In this document: piece by piece, positions 7,242-14,449 of the stretch
Layout of the letters: every line of letters starts with the position of its first letter
Numbering within the stretch: the stretch's first letter is position 1
DNA from: Rickettsiales bacterium
Lineage (GTDB): Bacteria; Pseudomonadota; Alphaproteobacteria; Rickettsiales; UBA3002
Length of the DNA: 18,765 bases
Assembly (NCBI GenBank): GCA_027489915.1
Contig: JAIXZB010000163.1
Location: 1 to 18,765, forward strand
Direction of reading: 5' to 3'
Notes under the pieces: model-generated
Told to the model about the DNA's origin: nothing
The model's input: the letters and a program-made list of their open reading frames with translations, nothing else
Databases searched by the model: none
Made by a program: the position numbers and the translations under genes

Positions 7242-8614
7242 TGTTTGGCCGCAGGCAGGATGATACATCTCCCCCCAATTTAAGCACGCCGCATGCGGCT
7301 GCAACGCCTGCGCCCCTAGGTATCGCCGAACCAGTCGAGGCCGCCCCCATCCCCACCGATACCCGCTTGCACGACACCAAAGAACTCATCTACACCAAAC
7401 TCATGGAGCAGATAGATCTGCAAACCGCCTCACGCCTGCCCGAAGAGGAATTGCGCCACCAGATTATCGATGTCATTGGCGAAATCGTAAGCGAACAAAA
7501 ACTCGCCATCAACTACCAAGAACAGCAATTCCTCGCCATGCAGATTGTTGATGACATGATAGGACTTGGGCCCTTAGAGCCACTGCTGAAAGACGAAACC
7601 ATCACCGACATCATGGTCAACGGCCCCAAACAGGTCTATATCGAAGCGAAGGGAAAACTCACACTCAGCCCCATTACCTTCCGTGATAACGAGCATGTAA
7701 TGAACATCGCCCAGCGCATTGTCACTGCCATCGGAAGGCGTGTCGATGAATCCTCACCGATATGCGATGCACGCCTGAAAGACGGCTCCCGCGTCAACGT
7801 TATCGCCCCGCCTTTGTCACTGAAAGGCTGCAGCATTTCCATCCGTAAATTCGCCAAGAAAAAAATCACGCTCGATATCATGGCGCAGCAGGGCAACATC
7901 TCGGAGCCACTATGCAAACTACTCAAAATAGCAGGCGCCTGTCGCCTCAATATCATCGTCTCAGGCGGTACAGGCTCAGGCAAAACCACATTGCTAAACG
8001 CGCTTTCTCGCATGATAGATCACGGCGAACGTATCGTCACCATCGAGGATGCCGCCGAATTACAACTGCAACAACCCCATGTCGTCCCACTCGAAACCCG
8101 TCCCAAAAATCTAGAAGGCGACGGTGAAATCACCATGCGCGACCTTGTCAAAAACGCACTCCGCATGCGCCCTGATCGCATCATATTAGGCGAAGTACGC
8201 GGCGGCGAAGCCATCGATTTGCTGCAAGCCATGAACACCGGCCACGATGGCTCGCTCGGCACGCTCCACGCCAACAACCCACGCGAGGCACTCACGCGCC
8301 TAGAGAACATGGTCAACATGTCGGGCATGCGCCTGCCCAGCCACGCCATCCGCCACCAGATTTCATCCGCCGTCCAGCTCATCGTGCAAATCCAGCGCAT
8401 GCGCGATGGCATGCGCCGCATCACCCACGTCACCGAAGTGGTCGGCATGGAAGGAGAAGTCATCATCACGCAGGATTTATTCACCTACCAGTTCCAGGGC
8501 GAAGATGAAAATGGACGCCTGATTGGCGAATTCAAATCCTCTGGCCTGCGCCCGCATTTCACTCCTCAAGCCTCCTATTTCGGGCTCGATAAAGCCCTGC
8601 TGGAGATAATCTAA
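7241..8614 (+). CDS. cpaF: Tad pilus motor ATPase CpaF (TadA)
   Basis: CpaF/TadA is the cytoplasmic hexameric ATPase that powers Flp pilus assembly (type II/IV secretion ATPase family). The product has 457 residues, normal for the family. A variable N-terminal linker (1-45) is followed by the N-terminal domain with MIGLGPLEPLLKD (106-118) and ITDIMVNGP (121-129). The ATPase core has Walker A GGTGSGKT (242-249), the Asp-box region TIEDAAELQL (267-276), Walker B RIILGEVRGGE (313-323) and the His box HDGSLGTLHANN (335-346). All catalytic motifs are intact. A ribosome binding site AAGG precedes the start inside the end of cpaE. The stop overlaps the tadB start by one base, again TAATG, so translation of cpaE, cpaF and tadB is probably coupled. 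Confidence 0.97.
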   Translation: MFGRRQDDTSPPNLSTPHAAATPAPLGIAEPVEAAPIPTDTRLHDTKELIYTKLMEQIDLQTASRLPEEELRHQIIDVIGEIVSEQKLAINYQEQQFLAMQIVDDMIGLGPLEPLLKDETITDIMVNGPKQVYIEAKGKLTLSPITFRDNEHVMNIAQRIVTAIGRRVDESSPICDARLKDGSRVNVIAPPLSLKGCSISIRKFAKKKITLDIMAQQGNISEPLCKLLKIAGACRLNIIVSGGTGSGKTTLLNALSRMIDHGERIVTIEDAAELQLQQPHVVPLETRPKNLEGDGEITMRDLVKNALRMRPDRIILGEVRGGEAIDLLQAMNTGHDGSLGTLHANNPREALTRLENMVNMSGMRLPSHAIRHQISSAVQLIVQIQRMRDGMRRITHVTEVVGMEGEVIITQDLFTYQFQGEDENGRLIGEFKSSGLRPHFTPQASYFGLDKALLEII

Positions 8615-9588
8615 TGGCAGGCATCTTCGCCTATACCGAGCTATGGCTGGGGCTTGGCGCACTGCTTGCCATTATACTTCTGCCTAAATTACTCGATAAC
8701 ACCCGAGCCAAGCGCAGTAAACGCATCGCAAAAATCACAGCAGCAAACACTGGCAAACTCAGCGCCGCAACGGCCGAATCCCTTCGCAAACGCAACCCTT
8801 ATGCGGGCAGCAAAATCGGCCAGTTCATCGCACCCTTCTCCAGCATCGAAAAACTCCGCAGCCGCCTAGAAATCGCTTCCATCAACACCACCCCACAAAA
8901 ATTCTTAAGTGTCATCGCCATTCTCTGCATCGCAACCTTTGGCATCTGCATACTGCTCGGGCTCACCCCACTGCTTGCCGTATTACTCAGCATCATTGTC
9001 GGCTTCGGCATCCCCCATTTCAAACTCTCTTACACCATCAAAAAGCGCCAAAAAAACTTTCTCAAACTCTTTCCCGAAGGCATCGATCTCATCGTGCGTG
9101 GCCTGCGCGCAGGGCTTCCAGTATCTGAATCCTTCAATGTCGTCTCGCGCGAAATCCCCGATCCTGTTTCGAGTATTTTCGCAAGCATCAGCCAGCAAAC
9201 CGCCGTCGGCATGCCAATGGAACAGGCACTCGCCATCACCGCACAAAAACTCGATATGACCGAGTTTAATTTCTTCGTCACCACCATCATATTGCAGCGC
9301 GAAACAGGCGGTAACTTAAGCGAAGTATTAAGCAACCTTGCCGAAGTGCTCCGCGATCGCCAAATGATGAAACTCAAAATCACCGCCCTCTCCTCCGAAG
9401 CCCGCGCCTCGGCCTATATCGTGGGCGCACTCCCCTTCTTCGTCTTCGGTATCCTAAATGTCATCTCCCCCGATTACCTCGACCCCTTATACAACGATGC
9501 ACGCGGCAACATGGCCATAGGCATCGCCGCAGGCATGATGGGATTTGGTGCGTTCATCATGCGCCGCATGACCCAGTTCGAGATATAG
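8614..9588 (+). CDS. tadB: Tad platform protein TadB (type II secretion system F family)
   Basis: TadB is one of two inner-membrane platform proteins on which the CpaF motor acts. The 324-residue product has an N-terminal membrane helix (about 7-25) and a cytoplasmic basic linker. A pair of helices (about 97-137) comes next, then the T2SSF domain (about 152-280) with PEGIDLIVRGLRAGLPV, the QQTAVGMPMEQAL segment and TIILQRETGGNLSEVLSNL. Two further C-terminal helices follow (about 267-283 and 300-315). This arrangement is standard for TadB. It overlaps cpaF by one base and ends nine bases before tadC. Confidence 0.94.
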   Translation: MAGIFAYTELWLGLGALLAIILLPKLLDNTRAKRSKRIAKITAANTGKLSAATAESLRKRNPYAGSKIGQFIAPFSSIEKLRSRLEIASINTTPQKFLSVIAILCIATFGICILLGLTPLLAVLLSIIVGFGIPHFKLSYTIKKRQKNFLKLFPEGIDLIVRGLRAGLPVSESFNVVSREIPDPVSSIFASISQQTAVGMPMEQALAITAQKLDMTEFNFFVTTIILQRETGGNLSEVLSNLAEVLRDRQMMKLKITALSSEARASAYIVGALPFFVFGILNVISPDYLDPLYNDARGNMAIGIAAGMMGFGAFIMRRMTQFEI

Positions 9589-9597
9589 GCAGCACCC

Positions 9598-10590
9598 ATG
9601 CAGCCAGGCAAACCATTAACCGTCGAATCGCTTCTACCCTTCGGCTTAAGCCTTGATGATGTATTAATATCCCTCGCCTCCCTCGCCGTATTCGCCATCA
9701 TATGGTCCATCGGAAACATCTTCATCCAGCGCGATACATTTGGCCCCCGCCTCAAAGCCATCGCCGAGCGCCGCGCTGAGCTCAAAGGCCAATACACCGC
9801 CGCCCGCAAGCGTAAAAAATCGAATGAAGATACGATGAGCTTCATCAAAACCGTGGTACAAAAACTCAAATTGCTGCAGCAATATCAGGTCGGCCAACTG
9901 CAACAAAAACTTACCCGCGCAGGCTACCGCAGCAAAGACGCGATTATAGTGTTTGCCTTTGCTAAACTCATCATGCCGCTTGCGGGCATCGTCATAGGCG
10001 CCCTCATCAGCGGAATCGATTGGTCGCAAGCCTTCACCATGGCGCAGGCCGAAGGCTGGCTAAAGCTCCTCATCTTCGCCTACTTCATGGCGCGCCTGCC
10101 CGAAATCATCGTCGCCAACACGAAAGGCAAGCGCTACCATTCCATACGCAAAGCCCTACCCGATGCACTCGATCTCATGATGATATGCGCCGAAGCAGGC
10201 CTGTCACTCGCCGCAGCACTCGACCGTGTCGCCCGCGAACTCGCGCGTATGAGTCCACAACTTGCCGAAGAATTCAGCCTCACCTCAGTCGAGCTAGGCT
10301 TCCTACCTGACCGCGCCACTGCACTTAAAAACCTCGCCGAACGCTGCGACCTTAAAGAGGTGCGCGGCTTCGTCAACGTCATCGTTCAAACCGAAAAATA
10401 TGGAACACCCGTTGCCCAAGCCCTGCGCGTACTCGCCAAAGAATTCCGCACCCAGCGCATGTTAGCTGCCGAACAGAAAGCAGCTCGCCTACCCGCCCTC
10501 ATGACCGTGCCAATGATTGTCTTCATCCTGCCGACACTCTTTATCATCGTCATGGCACCCGCCGTCATCAAAGTAATGGATAATTTCTAG
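9598..10590 (+). CDS. tadC: Tad platform protein TadC (type II secretion system F family)
   Basis: TadC is the second inner-membrane platform protein and is thought to pair with TadB. The 330-residue product has helices at about 22-42, 115-138 and 153-167. A T2SSF domain follows (about 188-315) with ALPDALDLMMICAEAGLSL and VIVQTEKYGTPVAQALRVLA, and a final hydrophobic helix at 303-322. It is the last gene of the first Tad operon. Its TAG is only two bases from the stop of the convergent tadD gene, so no terminator fits between them and the two transcripts must overlap at their 3' ends. The Shine-Dalgarno sequence is poor (GGCA), as expected for a gene translated by coupling. Confidence 0.94.
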   Translation: MQPGKPLTVESLLPFGLSLDDVLISLASLAVFAIIWSIGNIFIQRDTFGPRLKAIAERRAELKGQYTAARKRKKSNEDTMSFIKTVVQKLKLLQQYQVGQLQQKLTRAGYRSKDAIIVFAFAKLIMPLAGIVIGALISGIDWSQAFTMAQAEGWLKLLIFAYFMARLPEIIVANTKGKRYHSIRKALPDALDLMMICAEAGLSLAAALDRVARELARMSPQLAEEFSLTSVELGFLPDRATALKNLAERCDLKEVRGFVNVIVQTEKYGTPVAQALRVLAKEFRTQRMLAAEQKAARLPALMTVPMIVFILPTLFIIVMAPAVIKVMDNF

Positions 10591-10592
10591 CC

Positions 10593-11408
10593 CTACTTCG
10601 CCTTCACCGTTACCTTAGGCCGCACTGCATCAATGCCCTTGCGCTGCGCAATATAATCTTTAATGCGCTGCACATTCGCCTTGCGTTCTGCCTCGCTCAA
10701 TTCATCCTTCAGCAACGCTACTGCATCCTTATCACGCCCCAGCACGCCATACGCCAGCGCCAGATTATGCCGCGTCACAGGCGATGCATTAGGTTTCGCT
10801 GCATCCGCTTTCAGCAAATCCACCGCCTGTTGCGATTTACCCGTTAAAATATACGACATAGCCAAATTCGTGCGCAGCACCGATAAATCCTCTTTCGGAT
10901 TCAGCGCCTGTGCACGCAGATACAGTGCCTGCGCCTTCGCATGTTCGGGAATCATATCATGCGCAATTGCCGTTGCCGTAAGCAACTCCAAATCCGCTGG
11001 ATACTTCGCAATCGAAGTATTAAAAATTTTAAGCGCTTCGCTGATGCGATTTTCCGTTAGATACATCTTACCAAGCAGATACGCCACACGTGGCTGCTCT
11101 GGCTGCAGCGCATTTGCGCGTTCAAGTATGTCTTGCGCCTTTTGCAATTCATTCGTTTTGGCATAAAAATTCGCAAGCCCCAAATGCGCCTCGATACGAC
11201 CCTGACTCTTTGCCACGGCTTCCATATAATTGCGCTCGGCCTGCGCCGCATCACCCTTGCTTGCCGCCGCCTCTGCCGAGGTAATCAACGCAATTTCCTG
11301 CCCCGATAACGGCGGCAGCTTCGTCACATCCACCGGACCACGCACCCCACCAAATGGGTCGCACGCCGAAACCATCCACAAAACCGGTAGCAACCACACT
11401 GCGCGCAT
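10593..11408 (-). CDS. tadD: Tad lipoprotein TadD with tetratricopeptide repeats
   Basis: TadD is an outer-membrane pilotin-like lipoprotein with TPR repeats, needed for secretin assembly. The start at 11408 has AGGAG (plus-strand 11415-11419) six bases upstream and gives a lipoprotein signal MRAVWLLPVLWMVSAC, with the lipidated Cys at 16. Several TPR units follow from about residue 42 to 240, for example RIEAHLGLANFYAKTNELQKA and the LRTNLAMSYILTGKSQQA unit. The 271 residues are typical of the family. Extending upstream to 11498 would bury the signal peptide, so I reject that. It is transcribed against the rest of the locus, convergent with tadC and divergent from tadE. That differs from the common layout in which all tad genes share one direction. 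Confidence 0.9.
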   Translation of the reverse strand: MRAVWLLPVLWMVSACDPFGGVRGPVDVTKLPPLSGQEIALITSAEAAASKGDAAQAERNYMEAVAKSQGRIEAHLGLANFYAKTNELQKAQDILERANALQPEQPRVAYLLGKMYLTENRISEALKIFNTSIAKYPADLELLTATAIAHDMIPEHAKAQALYLRAQALNPKEDLSVLRTNLAMSYILTGKSQQAVDLLKADAAKPNASPVTRHNLALAYGVLGRDKDAVALLKDELSEAERKANVQRIKDYIAQRKGIDAVRPKVTVKAK

Positions 11409-11451
11409 ACGCCTCTCCTCTGAATAAAAAATCCTCCTAGGCACACTACGC

Positions 11452-11467
11452 TTTTTTGCGCAAAAAA
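11452..11467. promoter_or_regulatory. 16-bp perfect palindrome TTTTTTGCGCAAAAAA
   Basis: This is a perfect loop-free palindrome of six T, GCGC and six A, in the tadD-tadE divergent region, 44 bp upstream of the tadD ATG. Loop-free symmetry suggests a protein-binding operator or a bend (A/T tracts) rather than an RNA hairpin. GTTTG-CAA-CAAAC (11481-11493), a second small inverted repeat, lies nearby. Confidence 0.4.
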
Positions 11468-11502
11468 CAACTGCGAACACGTTTGCAACAAACCGCATAT
11501 AT

Positions 11503-11514
11503 TTAACTAAAATT
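11503..11514. promoter_or_regulatory. Shared Tad-region motif TTAACTAAAATT, copy 2
   Basis: This 12-mer is identical to 3111-3122 upstream of cpaB. Here it lies 74 bp before the tadE ATG and 95 bp before the divergent tadD ATG, so one site could serve both genes. It contains TTAAC, the CtrA half-site, but the second half at seven-base spacing is missing, so a CtrA assignment is not supported. Confidence 0.4.
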
Positions 11515-11549
11515 CGCGTTAAATCAGCGCTTTAATTCCACAATAATCA

Positions 11550-11578
11550 CTGACGAAATAGCCCATTTGTGTTATAGT
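11550..11578 (+). promoter_or_regulatory. Candidate sigma-70 promoter of tadE
   Basis: CTGACG at 11550-11555 (four of six bases of TTGACA) is followed after exactly 17 bp by TATAGT at 11573-11578 (five of six of TATAAT). Transcription would be expected to start about 11584-11587, directly before the ATG at 11588. That would make the tadE message leaderless, which fits the lack of a Shine-Dalgarno sequence there. Confidence 0.5.
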
Positions 11579-11587
11579 GTTTTGGTT

Positions 11588-12166
11588 ATGCATAAGCCCA
11601 ACAAAACATACACTTCCTTACTGCGCGCGCAGGGTGGCGCCACCGCAGTCGAATTTGCATTCATCGCCCCCGTACTCATTTTGCTACTTTTCGCTATCAT
11701 CGAATTCTCACTCATCATGCTGGTGAACAACCTCATGGAAAGCGCCACCGCTAACAGCTCGCGCCTTGGCAAAACGGGCTTCTCCGCAAACAGTAAAACG
11801 CGCGAAGAAACCATACTCGATTCTGTCAGCACGCGTGTGGGATCGCTCATAAACCCTGCACAGCTTGTGCTCACCACCAAAGTCTATGCCCAGTTCGATC
11901 AAATAGGCGATGCCGAACCATGGAACGACACCAATAGCAATAACATGCCCGATGCAGGCGAATACGATGACATCAACGGTAACGGCACCTACGATACCGA
12001 TATGGCACGCGCGGGTTACGGCAACGCCGAAGATGTCGTCGTCTACACCATCACCTATCCATGGAGCATCCAAACCCCCATCATGCGCGAACTGATCGGC
12101 GATACAAACGGTAACTTCCCCATCACCACCACTGCGGTAGTAAAGAACGAGCCGTATGATAACTAA
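11588..12166 (+). CDS. tadE: TadE-family pseudopilin
   Basis: TadE is a minor pseudopilin of the Tad pilus. I start the 192-residue product at the ATG at 11588, eighteen residues before the hydrophobic helix. A longer reading from TTG at 11567 overlaps the likely promoter. The class III-type prepilin signal is present: cleavage after G17 would leave ATAVEFAFIAPVLILLLFAI, with Glu at +5 (E22). The rest is extracytoplasmic. Residues 114-138 (DTNSNNMPDAG, then DINGNGTYDTD) are two Asp/Asn-rich loops that resemble calcium-binding loops. CpaA-type peptidase would be needed for processing, but is not encoded here. It overlaps the next gene by 11 bases and starts the second plus-strand Tad operon. 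Confidence 0.9.
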   Translation: MHKPNKTYTSLLRAQGGATAVEFAFIAPVLILLLFAIIEFSLIMLVNNLMESATANSSRLGKTGFSANSKTREETILDSVSTRVGSLINPAQLVLTTKVYAQFDQIGDAEPWNDTNSNNMPDAGEYDDINGNGTYDTDMARAGYGNAEDVVVYTITYPWSIQTPIMRELIGDTNGNFPITTTAVVKNEPYDN

Positions 12167-12728
12167 ACGCACAGCACAAAAATTTCTCCACGATGAACGC
12201 GGCCTCGCCATGGTCGAAATGGGCTTGGCACTTCCCGTGCTGCTCACCTTAGTCTATGGCGTCATCGAAACCACACGCTACATTCTCATCACGCAAAAAG
12301 TCGAAAAGCTTGCGCACACGCTCGCCGATTTAACAGCACAATCCGAAACCGTCACCACTGCAAGCCTCAATCAAACTATCGAAGCCAGCAGCCACATCAT
12401 GCAGCCTTATAGTATGGGGACAAACAGCCGCATCATCATCAGCTCACTCTACCGCGCCCCTGCAACCGCTTCCGCCAATGTCAACTGGTGCTACCGTGGC
12501 GCAGGATCACTTACCGTAGTAAGCAATATCGGCGCACTTGGTACCACACCCAACATGCCAGGTGGCTTCACCTTTGTAGAGCGCGAAAACGTGATAGCAG
12601 CCGAAGTATTTTACCGCTTCGCGCCGCTCATCAGTACACAGTTTTTTAGCGGGCAAACCATCTACCGCGCCGCATTCTACAAACCACGATTAGGCCAACT
12701 CACCACCGCCGCAGTCTCATGCAACTAG
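12156..12728 (+). CDS. Second TadE/TadF-like pseudopilin
   Basis: This 190-residue protein has the same layout as TadE: a short basic N-terminus, then a prepilin-type site. Cleavage after G16 in DERG would leave LAMVEMGLALPVLLTLVYGV with Glu at +5 (E21). A single membrane helix and a roughly 145-residue exported domain follow. By position, between TadE and TadG, it corresponds to TadF, but the sequence alone does not separate TadE from TadF, so I give no symbol. Two Cys in the exported part (in NWCYRG and the final AVSCN) could form a disulfide. It overlaps tadE by 11 bases. The perfect SD of the following gene lies at its stop codon. Confidence 0.88.
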   Translation: MITKRTAQKFLHDERGLAMVEMGLALPVLLTLVYGVIETTRYILITQKVEKLAHTLADLTAQSETVTTASLNQTIEASSHIMQPYSMGTNSRIIISSLYRAPATASANVNWCYRGAGSLTVVSNIGALGTTPNMPGGFTFVERENVIAAEVFYRFAPLISTQFFSGQTIYRAAFYKPRLGQLTTAAVSCN

Positions 12729-12736
12729 GAGGGATT

Positions 12737-14308
12737 ATGCGTTCTTTCTCAGCACTGTTACGCAACGAATCAGGCGTCGTGCTTCCCATGATGGCCGTCG
12801 CCATGCTGGCCCTGATTGCCTCCGTTGGCACCGCAGTCGATGTCGGGCGCGGCCAGCTCATGCAAAGCAAACTGCAAAACGCCGTCGATGCCGCAGGCCT
12901 TGCTGCAGGAGCTTCCGTCAACACCACCGATGTGGAAGACGAGGTGAATAAATACCTGAACCTCAATTTTGCCACCAACCTGCAAGGCACCACCATCACC
13001 ACCGTCACCCCTGTACTCAGCGAGGATGGAAAAATCCTCACTGTCACTGCCGATGCTTCTGTTCCCACCACCTTCATGGGCATCTTCGGTAACGATACCA
13101 TGGAGATTTCTGCCACCACCGAAATCACCCGCAGCAGCAAAGGCATGGAGCTGGTGCTCGTACTCGATACTACAGGCTCCATGGCAGGCAGCAAACTCAC
13201 CGCGCTCAAATCCGCCTCACGCGACCTTATCAATATCTTATTTGGCGATGGCAATAGCACCGCCGAAAATCTCTGGATAGGCGTAGTACCCTTCAGTCAG
13301 GGCGTGAATATCGGCGCAAGCCATACCGATTGGATAGACACCGCACATTTCAGCACACTCGATTGGCACGGCGTACCATGGGCAGGCTGCGTCGAAGCCC
13401 GCTACACAGGACGCGATATCACCGACGATCCCTCAAACCTCGAAGCCTTCAAAGCCTATTATTGGCCCGACACAAGCAACAACGACTGGCTGCGCAACTC
13501 GACAAGCGAAAGCACCAGCAATACCGTGCGCATCTGTAACAACCAGAGCAGTTGCCGCTGCACCAACTATAGCTGCGGCTGCACCAGCAGCAGCACCTCT
13601 TCCACCCAAGGCACACTCACCACTACCATCACTACCGATGTCTGCACCAGCTGCTCTGGCTCGGGCAGCAGCCGCAGGTGCAATACCACCACCACAACCA
13701 CTACCGCCGTTACCTCTCCCGCCCCCTTCCCCGTAGTACATAACGAACAAGGCCCCAATCGCTATTGCCCAAGCGAAGTCACACGCCTCACCAATGTGCG
13801 CGCCGATATCGAAGCAGGTATCGATGCACTCGAAGCTCGCGGCGCCACCCATATCCCCACAGGCGCCGTATGGGGTTGGCGCATGCTAAGCCCACGTTGG
13901 CGTAACCTGTGGGGCAATCCAATGAACGCCAATGCCCTGCCACTCGATTACAATACCGACCTAATGCTAAAAGCCGCCATCATCATGACCGATGGCGAGA
14001 ACACCATGTATAGCAACATCGATGGTGCGTACGGCGTACTCGGCGATAACCAGCTTGGCACCACCAATGCAAGCGATGCATCCGATGTACTCGATGGTAA
14101 AGTAACAAGCATCTGCAACGCCATGAAAGCGCAAGGCATCATCGTCTACACCATTGTTTTCGACTTAAGCAGCACCGGAGTCGAAACCATGATGCGTAAC
14201 TGCGCTACGCAACCCGATTATTTCTTCAACTCGCCCGATGCCACAACCCTGCAGCAAGCCTTCCGCACCATCGGCGATTCGCTGGCCAACCTGCGCATCA
14301 GCCAGTGA
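12737..14308 (+). CDS. tadG: TadG-like protein with von Willebrand A domain
   Basis: This 523-residue membrane-anchored extracytoplasmic protein ends the second Tad operon. The start at 12737 is fixed by AGGAGG at 12727-12732, four bases upstream. A Tad-like N-terminal helix (about 14-35) is followed by DAAGLAAGAS (51-60), typical of TadG. The vWA domain starts at about 138 with the metal-ion site DTTGSMAG (144-151). It continues with NLWIGVVPFS (178-187), GATHIPTGAVWGWRMLSP (369-386) and IIMTDGENTM (415-424), and ends with a helix at the C-terminus. An unusual Cys/Ser/Thr-rich low-complexity insertion (about 256-332, eight Cys) interrupts the vWA domain. TadG proteins are required for Tad pilus assembly in several bacteria, but their mechanism is not settled. 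It is longer than a simple vWA protein because of the insertion. Confidence 0.9.
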   Translation: MRSFSALLRNESGVVLPMMAVAMLALIASVGTAVDVGRGQLMQSKLQNAVDAAGLAAGASVNTTDVEDEVNKYLNLNFATNLQGTTITTVTPVLSEDGKILTVTADASVPTTFMGIFGNDTMEISATTEITRSSKGMELVLVLDTTGSMAGSKLTALKSASRDLINILFGDGNSTAENLWIGVVPFSQGVNIGASHTDWIDTAHFSTLDWHGVPWAGCVEARYTGRDITDDPSNLEAFKAYYWPDTSNNDWLRNSTSESTSNTVRICNNQSSCRCTNYSCGCTSSSTSSTQGTLTTTITTDVCTSCSGSGSSRRCNTTTTTTTAVTSPAPFPVVHNEQGPNRYCPSEVTRLTNVRADIEAGIDALEARGATHIPTGAVWGWRMLSPRWRNLWGNPMNANALPLDYNTDLMLKAAIIMTDGENTMYSNIDGAYGVLGDNQLGTTNASDASDVLDGKVTSICNAMKAQGIIVYTIVFDLSSTGVETMMRNCATQPDYFFNSPDATTLQQAFRTIGDSLANLRISQ

Positions 14309-14325
14309 TAGCGCCGGTTAATATT

Positions 14326-14427
14326 TTAATTACTTTTTAATTGTCTTTAAGCGGTTATTTAGTAACTTTTCATTAATTTTTTAACTATTCTTTAATAAAA
14401 TTGTATTAATAATTAACCTATGATTAA
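14326..14427. promoter_or_regulatory. Three TTAA-N7-TTAA motifs (CtrA-type) in an AT-rich region
   Basis: In the 141-bp gap before the receiver gene, TTAA pairs with exact seven-base spacing occur at 14326-14340, 14381-14395 and 14413-14427. The known alphaproteobacterial CtrA consensus is TTAA-N7-TTAAC; each site here matches the two TTAA halves but not the final C. The region is extremely AT-rich: 14341-14400 is 18% GC by my count. TTAA will therefore recur by chance, but three exact spacings in 102 bp are notable. Control by CtrA or a related regulator is an inference. Confidence 0.45.
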
Positions 14428-14440
14428 GCAATAACATAGG
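14417..14440 (+). promoter_or_regulatory. Inverted repeat covering the receiver gene's ribosome binding site
   Basis: CCTATG (14417-14422) and CATAGG (14435-14440) are perfect complements around a 12-base loop. The 3' arm includes most of the Shine-Dalgarno AGGA (14438-14441), which lies eight bases before the ATG at 14450. In RNA the stem would cover the ribosome binding site; in DNA it may be an operator. The 5' arm lies inside the third TTAA-N7-TTAA site. Confidence 0.4.
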
Positions 14441-14449
14441 AAAACTCTC

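Noticed and set aside
11408..11498. tadD extended upstream to 11498
   Set aside because: It would place 30 residues before a clear lipoprotein signal and cover the palindrome; AGGAG six bases before 11408 decides the start.
12700..13260. 186-codon minus-strand open frame and other frames inside tadG
   Set aside because: They mirror the strongly supported tadG frame, and their Ser/Val-rich composition follows from its codon use.
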